Assembly (NCBI GenBank): GCA_025602905.1
Contig: JAHLKI010000001.1
Location: 496,001 to 560,000 of the forward strand
Direction of reading: 5' to 3'
Source: Phlyctochytrium arcticum
Taxonomy: Eukaryota > Chytridiomycota > Chytridiomycetes > Chytridiales > Chytridiaceae
Length of the DNA: 64,000 nucleotides
The position numbers were made by a program, and so were the translations under genes. Under the pieces are notes generated by a model. That model was not told the DNA's origin, did no database searches, and worked only from the letters and a program-made list of their open reading frames with translations. Shown in pieces: positions 56,276 through 64,000 of this stretch (positions are counted from its first letter, which is position 1; every line of letters begins with the position of its first letter).

Positions 56276-58588
56276 TCACGCACGCGTAGAACCACCATCG
56301 CGACCTCGTCCTCTGCGTCCTCCTCGACCTCGTCCAGTAGTCTTGGGCTTGGGAGCTGCCTTCCGAACCTTCCCACACTGCTTCAGAACATGGTCGTACT
56401 GGTGCTCGGTCGATCCGCACCCTGTGCACCGACGCTTCGTGGGAGGCTTTGTCAAGTCCAAACCAAGACTAGACGCGTCCTCACCCGCCCCCATCTCCAT
56501 ATTCTCAACACTGGCGCACAGTGCACGCAAATCAGCCATAAGATCGTCCTCCCCACTCAAGTCAATCATCTCGTCCTCGTCTTCCGGGTCGGACTCCGGA
56601 ATTGGCTGGTCTCCTGGCGCGCTCAGGTCGTCTTCGCCATCTTCAGCATCTCCAGCAAGACCAAGATCCTCGCCACTACTGTGAATGCGGGGTTCTTGCC
56701 ACTGGTTTCGTGGTCTTCCAATGCCTTGCTTTTGCTGCGGTTCTCTAGCGCCGGCAATGTCTGGAGCAATTGTGTTGTCTTGGGGTTCATCGACTAAGTA
56801 CCATCGCGCGTCAAACTGCCGGTAGCTGAGCTGCTCCTTCTTCTCGAGGATACTCATGACTTCATGGCCGCACGGCACACCATAAACTTTGCGAATTGTG
56901 CACCGGCACTCCACATCACCATCGTCGATTGCTGCCGTCACGCTCTTCCAAGATTTCGATGTCAGGTTGATCGCAAATCTGGAAACAATTTGCTGAAGCG
57001 GCAAGAACATGACGTTGAAGGTGGTGACAATGCCGTTGATCTCGTTATTGTACCGAATCTCGGATTTCTTCTGCATGCTTGCTACCGTCAAGGATATCTT
57101 CTTGTACGTGTGGGCAAGAGTTCCGACGGAAGACTTCAGGTTTTGTTTGATCCGCCGATGTTGGCTCTCGACAATGGATGTCTCCGTATGTCTGCAGTGT
57201 TTGAGTTGGTTGGTAGAGAAGCCGGCGAAATGTTCCTTGAAAGGTAACTTGTTGGATGTGATGTAGTTAATTGTTTCTGGGCTAACAAGTTTCGCAATCT
57301 CGCTCCAGGCTTGTTTGAAGAGGGCTTCTGTCGGCTGCTCCAACATATACTTCCAGTCCTTTTCGAATTTGGCCCATGTATATGCTTCCAAGTTATCATC
57401 AGACGCTGTCACAAAGTATTTGTGGCAGTTGGATTTGATGTTGAGAAGGATATGCCACCGGCAAAGGAGTCTCTTCGTCTGGGGCCAAACTCCTTTCAAG
57501 GCTCCTATCAACGCTTTTTCGTGGTCGGTTACTACAATGTCAGGTGCCCTGCCCAAAACTTGCGTCAACAACTGTAGGAACCAAACATAGTCGCCGCATT
57601 CTTCCTGCTCAACAATTCCAAATGCAATGGAGAATGTGTTGTTGGTAGCCGTGAATCCAACAGCATGCATCATTGGCATCTTGTACTTGTTGGTTTGGTA
57701 AGTGGCATCAATAATTACCACATCCGCGTACTTCCTAACGTTTGGATTACCATCGGCTGACCAAAACAAACGACGTACGGTACGGTCGGCGTTCAGTGTG
57801 AAGTCCGCCACCAAATGATTTTGTTTCATTCTCGTCAACAGCGCCTCCATCATCGTCATAGTTCCAAGCTCTTTTCTCTGCATTCGGGCGACAATGTTGG
57901 AGACATCCCGAGCAACGATCAGGATCGGTCTGTCCGGATTGTCATCAGCAAGCGACTGAACTATTTCACCGGGACTACGGGCATCAGCGTACATATCAAT
58001 AATCTTGGCGAGAATGACACCATCTGCAAGTTTTTGGGTGGCCCTTCTTGCTGCAGGCAGACTGGCAAGCTCTGCGGTGTTCCTCTTTGGATGGTTGATG
58101 TGCTGGTCGTGCCCGTCGCCAAATTTCACAATCCTCCAAACTTCTCCAAGCAAGCTTAAACGGACTCTGTAGGTGCAACCGACCTTCTTACTCTCCCGCT
58201 TTCTCTTCGAGTTTGGAATGTTTGCTGGAGGCGACCCACCCTGACAACAATGAAAGATCACCATACGAACAATTTTCGGATTGCCCCAGTGTTCCTTTTT
58301 CTTCTCAGAAACAGCAAATCCCTCGGAAAGCGCGTACTGATGAACACCGTCAATCCCCTTTTCCATCGTGGCAAATTCAACATCCGGCGCAGCTTGAGGA
58401 AACCATGGAGCGTGGCGGGATGCGGCTTGCGCGATGATAGCATTTGCCAAAGCAGCTTGAGGGGCGGCCAGGCTACTGGGAAGAACGATTGCCTGTTCGG
58501 GGGTCAACCCGACCACAGTGGCAACCTCTGTTGGCGGTCTTGCGCTGGGGCGTGCGATAGCTGTGTCTGCAGAATTGGCGGCTTCCAT
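56276..58588 (-). CDS. MULE transposase
   Basis: A single frame of 770 aa without introns encodes a full MULE transposase. The N-terminal FAR1/WRKY-GCM1-like zinc domain (about residues 70-170) has IFHCCQGG, KKVGCTYRVRL and GHDQHINHP as C-C-H-H ligands. The DDE region follows with VVIIDATYQTNKYKMPMMHA (first Asp), GIVEQEECGDYVWFLQLL, PDIVVTDHEKALIGAL (second Asp) and KRLLCRWHILLNI; the third acid lies in the following helical region. A SWIM zinc finger, CRCTIRKVYGVPCGH, lies near residue 580. The C-terminus is acidic, followed by a CTGCGSTEHQYDHVLKQC knuckle and an RG-rich tail. Nothing is missing or broken. It ends 388 bp from the left tip of the element. Confidence 0.95.
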   Translation of the reverse strand: MEAANSADTAIARPSARPPTEVATVVGLTPEQAIVLPSSLAAPQAALANAIIAQAASRHAPWFPQAAPDVEFATMEKGIDGVHQYALSEGFAVSEKKKEHWGNPKIVRMVIFHCCQGGSPPANIPNSKRKRESKKVGCTYRVRLSLLGEVWRIVKFGDGHDQHINHPKRNTAELASLPAARRATQKLADGVILAKIIDMYADARSPGEIVQSLADDNPDRPILIVARDVSNIVARMQRKELGTMTMMEALLTRMKQNHLVADFTLNADRTVRRLFWSADGNPNVRKYADVVIIDATYQTNKYKMPMMHAVGFTATNNTFSIAFGIVEQEECGDYVWFLQLLTQVLGRAPDIVVTDHEKALIGALKGVWPQTKRLLCRWHILLNIKSNCHKYFVTASDDNLEAYTWAKFEKDWKYMLEQPTEALFKQAWSEIAKLVSPETINYITSNKLPFKEHFAGFSTNQLKHCRHTETSIVESQHRRIKQNLKSSVGTLAHTYKKISLTVASMQKKSEIRYNNEINGIVTTFNVMFLPLQQIVSRFAINLTSKSWKSVTAAIDDGDVECRCTIRKVYGVPCGHEVMSILEKKEQLSYRQFDARWYLVDEPQDNTIAPDIAGAREPQQKQGIGRPRNQWQEPRIHSSGEDLGLAGDAEDGEDDLSAPGDQPIPESDPEDEDEMIDLSGEDDLMADLRALCASVENMEMGAGEDASSLGLDLTKPPTKRRCTGCGSTEHQYDHVLKQCGKVRKAAPKPKTTGRGRGGRRGRGRDGGSTRA

Positions 58589-59029
58589 TTCGGGTGTTGT
58601 GTTGTGTTGGTGTTGGACAGGTTCTTCGATTCAGAAGAATGGGGCGAACCTGAGTGGCAATCGGACGGCCGGAGCGGAGTTTTGGTTGCCAAACAGCGCT
58701 GAGCCACATCTCGGACAAGGATTCGGACGTGGTATGATCTGGCAGATGCCTTTACTATTAACCTTTCATTTTCAGAACAGCAAGCGTCGACATGTACCAC
58801 TAGGCTAGTTCTTTGTTTACATTTCAACGGTTTTGCGTCACTATCTAGTTCGCCTTTTTTCAATACACTGCAATTCAGTTACTACAATGATTTCTTTTCG
58901 TTTTACAATGCGAGTGTTCACATTTGGTTCAGTCAGTACTCTGTTCACATGTGGTTTATATGGGAAAGTGTGATCCGGATGCATAGCACACATTTGAGAG
59001 CGATTGCTAATGGAGTATAAACAAAAGTT

Positions 59030-59212
59030 GTTAAACGAAAAAGTTGCGATGGCCAAGGACAGTGCCGAAGCCGTGGTTCATCCGCACATGGGAGCACAAA
59101 AGGTCGCAATGCGAACACCAACGAAAAAGTTGTCCTAAAAAGGATATAGCGCGTCCCCCAGTGGGAGAACCCCGCATTTTAGCGATCGGCACCGTGCATT
59201 CGAGGCGCTCCC
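59030..59212. repeat. Right terminal inverted repeat of the MULE
   Basis: This is the partner of 55888-56070. The outer end reads GGCGCTCCC at 59204-59212, next to the duplicated AAAATTCG. Confidence 0.85.
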
Positions 59213-59515
59213 AAAATTCGAGCCCAGCAAGTTCCCTTTCGACCCTCGATCCCGGCGATCCCCACCTAAATCAACGTCAGCGTTTTGCAGTCTTTACCTA
59301 CTACTTCAACCTCTACAAATCTCCCTCAAACGAGCATATACCTATTCGTGTCCTCAATCAGAAACACGTCAAGACCACATAGTCCAAGATCTCGGTCTAA
59401 CACTCGCTCCCGTTGGGAACCTGTCAAACTCACCAATCCCACCAAAAAGAGCATCCCACTGGACAAAAACTTGCTTTACGATACTGGCCAATAGGGCCAC
59501 GACCCATATAACATC
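59213..59515. promoter_or_regulatory. Short upstream region of the RING gene, bounded by the MULE
   Basis: Only 303 bp separate the right end of the transposon from the RING gene start, so the insertion lies in or just beyond the promoter of that gene. No element is recognised. Confidence 0.4.
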
Positions 59516-61035
59516 ATGTATGAAGAGACTTGTGGTGAGTAACCTTTGACGTGACGCGGCAAGAACCTGTTACTCATGTATGGCCATTGCGCATTGCGTA
59601 GACCTCACTTGCCCAGTATGCATGGACTTTTTCACACTCCCGATACAGATGCCGCAGTGCATTCATGTATTTTGTACGCCGTGCATAGAGAAGACGATCG
59701 AGTAAGCTTTTTTTCTAGAACGTTTGTCGATTGGAATGGTCTAACCAAAAATTGATTAGGACGGGGGCCAGACGGTGTCCATTATGTAAACGGCATGTAG
59801 GAGCCGTACGACGAGCTATACCGCGAGATGATTTGAGGGTACGATGTGAGGCAGCAAAAGCTGCCCAAGAGGCAGCCGAGGACACTGAAATCAGTCAGAT
59901 TGCAGCAGCAGCAGCAGCGGATTCCAAATCCGGCAGTGAGGAAATTTCAAGTTTGGGAGATTCGGACAGTGAGAGTCCAGCACCCGAGCAAAGAGTACTT
60001 GAAAAAACAGTTGTTGAAAATAAATCAAGAAAGGTTTCGCTGGGACGTAAAGTATCCATTACAAGCAAAAAGACATCGTCCCGTTCCTCCTCCCGCCGAA
60101 CATCCCCAGACCGTGGTAGCACGTCCACGGTCAGAGCATCTTCTTCAAATCAGGAAAGTATTCCTGAATCTCCGAGACCCTCAACATCCAAAGCAGCCAA
60201 GGTAGCTGGCAGACGGTCCCGAACTACATCCAATCAGGAAAACACGCCCGAATCTCCTAGACCGTCTGCATCAAAAGCCGTCAAGGCGGCCGGAAAACGA
60301 GCCCGAACCACCTCTGACCAGGAAAATACCCCTGGATCTCCTCAACCAACATCTTCCAAAGCCGTCAAATCGACTGGAAAACGAGCCCGACCGTCGTCGT
60401 CAGATGAAGAGCCCATCGTCTCATTACCCACCACAAACTGGAGTGCAACTGGCCGCCGCCATTCATCCACCACTACCAAACCCGGCAGAAAGAGGCCACG
60501 AACGCAATCTGATGAGACGTCCGAGCCTTTGGTCGGTCAATCGGTGAGGAGTCTCCCAAGCAGCTCGACGGCTAGTCCCACGATCGCCGCTCGGCCTAAA
60601 AAGAAGCCTATGCCTGCCAAGCATAAGCGTCCAGTACGGCCAAGTACTTCCACCCAATCCCCGGCAGAGCAAGATGAAAATGCTAGCACGGCGCTGACCG
60701 CGTCCGCAAAGCGCTTCATCCAGCAACTCAAAGATGCCGCAAACGCCAAACCCTCAACCCCACCGAAAGAATCCCTAACCCGGTCTCAGCACCGAAAAAA
60801 CACCACCACTGGGGCACTCATGGAACTACGAACCAACGCCAACCAATTCCTGGCCACTGCCGCCGAACCATCTTCCAGCGTGTCCGGAAAGTCGACCAAA
60901 GCCCGTATGGTGGCTTTACAATTGGCGGATGAAGGGGATGCCCTCCCGAACGTATTTTCTCCCCTTAAAACTAGGCGTGCTCGTCGGGCATTGTTACCCA
61001 TCGCATACCGCCTACGGAACAGGAAAGAAGAGTGA
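59516..61035 (+). CDS. RING-finger protein with internal 28-residue repeats
   Basis: Three exons (59516-59534, 59602-59701, 59760-61035) give 464 aa. A C3HC4 RING starts at residue 10: CPVC, then QCIHVFCTPCIEKTIE, then RRCPLCKRHV, all ligands present, so ubiquitin E3 activity is plausible. The rest is Ser/Pro/Lys/Arg-rich and probably disordered. At 60140-60391 there are three consecutive 28-residue (84-nt) repeats of the form S-N-Q-E-N-T-P-E-S-P-R-P-S-x-S-K-A-V-K, each ending in a basic GKRARTT-like motif that could serve as a nuclear localisation signal. The extreme C-terminus is basic (KTRRARRALLPIAYRLRNRK). The first exon has only six full codons. Substrates are unknown. Confidence 0.8.
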
Positions 61036-61454
61036 ATTCCTTTTGCTGTGTTCTCAATACTTGCGGTTGATCTCCTACCGATGGCATGCATGATCGCTGG
61101 CCTGATTGTATGACTGTTTTGGACATTTTTATTTTCGTGTATATCCGTTTTTGTTAATGCTTCGCTTCTCATCGCTGTCAGTATTCGGCAGTTTGACAAT
61201 ACACATAATGGCGATTATCTTTCGTGGCAAGGCAGCGAACACGGGATGCAAACATTTTTGGGCCATCAGTTCTCCAGCAATTTTGGCTTCACATCCCATT
61301 CGCCCTTTGCCACTCGGACACGTCTTTGAGAAAAACTATCTTATCTTCTCGTACGAGCGCATAATCAGAACCGTCGATAGATATTCCCAGTATCAGATTA
61401 CAAAAATTGTCCTTCCCAACCCAAAGCGTCTTCATAAAGAATATCCACAAACAT
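61036..61454. other. Spacer between convergent RING and glutaredoxin genes
   Basis: A 419-bp gap between two 3' ends. It has a few short frames and no recognised feature. Confidence 0.4.
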
Positions 61455-61935
61455 CTACAATAAACTCTTCAAATCTCCCTTCTTGTGCAAGTTATGCAAG
61501 TCATCACATCCACCTAAAAGACACATTCAACATCAGTTACGCCCACACGACAATGAAACCTATTCCCTTCTTCCCATACCAATGTGTTTTTCCGCAATAA
61601 AGATATTTGGGACAGTGCGCTGGCCCGTCTTTTCCTGCAGGTATTGCTGAAGGGCGGATCCATCGTCACGCTGGTCCATTTCGTAGGCCGTGAACTCGGC
61701 GTTGAGGGACTTTAACAGAGCCTTGGCTTTGTCACAGTACGGGCAATAGCTTTTGGAGAAGACCTAAGGGTGTGTTTTCTCGCGTTATTCCTTGTTTCAG
61801 GGACGTGTGCCAGGAGGAACTTACCACAGTCTTATGGGCCTTGATTTCTGCCTCGACAAATACCTTTGCGGCGGCCATGACTTCAGGAGTAGGAGTTTGA
61901 AAAAGTCGTCGGGAAAGATCGCGCAGGAAGTTCAT
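61455..61935 (-). CDS. Dithiol glutaredoxin (CPYC type)
   Basis: Glutaredoxins reduce disulphides and glutathionylated proteins using glutathione. Exons 61935-61825, 61763-61580 and 61513-61455 fit in phase and give about 117 aa. Seen: VVFSKSYCPYCDKAKALL with the active-site CPYC, then EMDQRDDGSALQQYLQEKTG, RTVPNIFIAEKHIGGCDDLH with the TVP cis-proline loop and the GG-C-D-D glutathione-binding motif, and a terminal KKGDLKSLL. Without the last intron the frame would stop early and lose GGCDD, so the intron is well supported. Met 61935 adds a basic leader (MNFLRDLSRRLFQTP) that could direct some protein to mitochondria; Met 61878 gives the cytosolic form. Confidence 0.9.
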
Positions 61936-62117
61936 GAATTGTTGCGAACAGAGGATGAAGTCCGGAGCTCGAACTGACATCACTTTGCAGACTGCCCATA
62001 TTGTGCACAGTCATGGAACTCATGGTCCTGAAACCCGGCCTGCATACACATTGCGGAAATCGTCCGACGACTGAACAGGAATAGCCACAACCAGATCGGT
62101 ATACTCTGGCTGGGAGA

Positions 62118-64000
62118 ATGAAGATTGTGTCTTGGAACGTGAATGTAAAGTTGAATATCTGAACTCTCAAATCATACCTATCAAGTTTATAATGAAACAT
62201 CAAGATAGTCATTTCGCAGTCTTCGGGTAGCAGCCCTCCTTCACTCCAAAAATACTGCGGGATCATAGTATTAAAATCATATTCTACCAGCAATATTATC
62301 CATGGAATGAACATAAAAGTTATGCGTCTGTGCTCGCCACTCTGGAGGCCGGTACGTTTATTTGAAAACCTTTCAAATTTCGCATCAGTTCTCATCACCG
62401 ATGATGTCGCAACCCCTGCAGATATTATTTGCCTTCAGGAAATGAAGATTACTCGCAGTGGTACAGACTCGGATTTAGCACTACCGACTGGATTCGATTC
62501 ATTCTTTACATACCCCAAGGTAGGCCTTTTGATGACCCCTGGCCAATTACTATTCGCTGATGATGCCTGACATTAGCGCCGCCACGGTTATTCAGGCACC
62601 ACAACCTATGTGCGCTCTGGGGGAGAGTATACACCAGTTGATGCCGAGGAGGGGTTTACGGGCTTGCTCTGTCGATCAAATGGAATTGAGTCAAATATAG
62701 GGGGATGTGAAAAACTTTGGGAAGCGTACAGTGCAGCAGAGTTGATGGATCTGGATAGTGAAGGAAGAGTTATCATAACAGATCACAAGCTATTTGTCCT
62801 GATCAACGTAGGTGTCATGACAATCGAGCACTTCCTGCCTCGGTCTTGTGCTTAATGAGCTTTTGAACATAGGCGTACTTTCCGGTCGGCGACCCATCTG
62901 AGGATCGCCGCGTCTTTCGCAAGCGGTTTGTAGGCACTTGACTGCGGGGGTCGACCGTATATTTCTAGTTAAGATTTTTTAACGTTTCTTCCTCTTCAGG
63001 TATTATGATGCTATGCGGTTGAGGGTCGAAGGACTTATCGCAGCTGGGCGAGAGGTGATTCTCGTTGGGGACGTAAGGTCAAACGTCATCACCTCTGCTG
63101 TACCTTTCTGTTCATGGCTCCCTTTTACAGATCAACACAACGCATAACGAGATCGATCACTGCGACCCCGCAAAATCAATGAAAGAACTCGGCATCTCTG
63201 TTTTTCACGACACTCACACGCGAACATGGATTCGCGATTTCACCTACCCCCGGGGACCCATGGTCGACACCTTTCGCTGGTTCTGGCCCGATCAAGAGCG
63301 AGCTTTCACATGTTGGAATACTCTATTGAATTGCAGACCGGTCAACTACGGTACGTCTACCTTATCACAATAAGCCATTCCAACGCGTAATATTTTGCGT
63401 GGACAGGCACACGAATAGACTATATTCTCGCCACACATGCTCTTATGCCTTGGTTCATCACTTCGACGGTCGATGCCAATATTATGGGTAGCGACCACTG
63501 CCCCGTTTCTGCGGTCCTACACGATGTCAATCCAGTAAAAGGTCTGAAATTAATGGAAGCTATGGGCTACGAAGGGGTGAAAAGAGATCCACCCCGACTG
63601 TGCGCAAAGTACTGGGATGAGTTTAGCGGGCGGCAGGTTAAGTTAAACCAATTCTTCAATAAAAAGCAGACGGGGACGGCATCATCCGGTCCCGAAGAGT
63701 GCAATAAAACAGCTGTTGGTGATGCAATAACAACTGTTACTGTCAACGACTCAGTATCATCTTCCGAAGTACCTCAAATGGAAACTCATCCAGCAAATCC
63801 CAAGGCGCCAGCCACGTCAGAAACTCCGAACGAGCAACCACCACTATCCTCCGGTCAGCACCCCTCTCAAACTCTCACCAGCCATTCACGTCCCACACCA
63901 TATACCCGTCCCTCTTCCCAGCCGCTGGCAAAATCCCGACAAGCCGCTATAAACCCCTCTCAAAAATCTAAGCGTAAAACCATTAATAACAAAGCAGCAA
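62118..64000 (+). CDS. APEX2: AP endonuclease 2 (APE2), truncated by the window end
   Basis: APE2 is an exonuclease III-family enzyme that trims 3' blocked ends and acts with PCNA. Exon 1 (62118-62144) gives MKIVSWNVN; a 48-nt exon at 62220-62267 is possible. Exon 62291-62351 gives QYYPWNEHKSYASVLATLEA, followed by ADIICLQEMKIT with the metal-binding Glu, GYSGTTTYVRSG, YFPVGD, EVILVGDINTTHNEIDH, RAFTCWNTLLNCRPVNYGTR, IDYILA and GSDHCPV with the catalytic Asp-His. After the nuclease domain a PCNA-interacting motif QVKLNQFF is encoded at 63634-63657. The following Ser/Thr/Pro-rich linker runs off the window, so the usual C-terminal zf-GRF is not visible. Confidence 0.92.

Larger units (their letters stand above)
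55888..59212 (-). mobile_element. Complete MULE (Mutator-like) DNA transposon, 3325 bp
   Basis: Both ends carry a long terminal inverted repeat: left GAGAGCGCCTCGAATGCACG from 55888, right (minus strand) GGGAGCGCCTCGAATGCACG from 59212. The first 88 bp or so are nearly identical, with one substitution near the tip and a 2-bp indel; weaker similarity extends to about 185 bp (55888-56070 and 59030-59212), sharing AACCACGG(T/C)TTCGG and GTTTAACAACTTTT. The element is bounded by perfect 8-bp direct repeats AAAATTCG (55880-55887 and 59213-59220). Inside lies a single intact transposase frame. This is a recent, possibly active insertion between the ZRSR2-like and RING genes. Confidence 0.92.

Noticed and set aside
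61106..61600. 164-codon plus-strand frame
   Set aside because: It covers the antisense of the last glutaredoxin exons and flank; no motif.
61883..62398. 171-codon minus-strand frame overlapping the APE2 start and glutaredoxin exon 1
   Set aside because: The recognisable proteins lie in other frames (glutaredoxin minus strand, APE2 plus strand); composition is not protein-like.

Overview
The window looks like about 64 kb of nuclear DNA from a zoosporic (flagellated) fungus, most likely a chytrid-grade lineage. Two axonemal genes, CFAP91 and CFAP61, require a motile flagellum. The rest of the gene set is fungal or generic eukaryotic, introns are short (mostly 50-70 nt, GT-AG), and genes are packed on both strands with several divergent pairs. 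No rRNA, tRNA or CRISPR array was recognised.

Left part (1-23.6 kb, gene-dense): CFAP91 (-) and a PA2G4/EBP1 homologue (+) diverge from a shared 297-bp spacer. A Ran1/Sks1-type kinase (+) follows, then an intronless Prp2/DHX16 spliceosomal helicase (-) that diverges from an unassigned, probably mitochondrial protein. An XMAP215/ch-TOG microtubule polymerase with 8 inferred exons follows.

Middle part (23.6-31 kb, repeat-rich): it holds a broken Crypton-like recombinase, a Harbinger transposase reduced to its DNA-binding half, and an internally deleted Ty1/copia polyprotein. It also holds about 2.6 kb of degenerate repeats whose + strand switches from pyrimidine-rich to purine-rich near 27.24 kb.

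Housekeeping block (31-39.5 kb): dyskerin/CBF5, a citrate-lyase-beta-like mitochondrial enzyme (CLYBL; 14 exons, two of them 6 and 9 nt), ribosomal protein uS4 (RPS9), a GPI-anchored GH18 chitinase-like protein with a destroyed active site, an MCFD2-like EF-hand protein, and a free-standing copy of the module that forms the C-terminus of animal EXD2.

Right part (39.5-64 kb): a partial duplication of the 3' end of an acidic, possibly nucleolar gene carries a 437-bp MITE with an 8-bp target duplication, and the intact copy shows the empty site. CFAP61, a multi-pass membrane protein with a decayed tandem copy, a glyoxal oxidase, a ZRSR2-type splicing factor, a structurally complete MULE transposon (TIRs, perfect 8-bp target duplication, 770-aa transposase), a RING protein, a dithiol glutaredoxin and an APE2 nuclease cut by the window end complete it.

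Functional themes: flagellar calmodulin/spoke complex (CFAP91, CFAP61), microtubules (ch-TOG), splicing (Prp2, ZRSR2), ribosome and rRNA modification (CBF5, uS4, PA2G4), surface or secreted proteins (GH18-like, glyoxal oxidase), and DNA repair (APE2, EXD2-C-like). No new defence or biosynthetic cluster is evident. The most unusual items are the microexons, the MITE with its in-window empty site, the near-intact MULE, the dead chitinase and the stand-alone EXD2 module. All gene calls rest on reading translated sequence and recalled family motifs; no database search was run.
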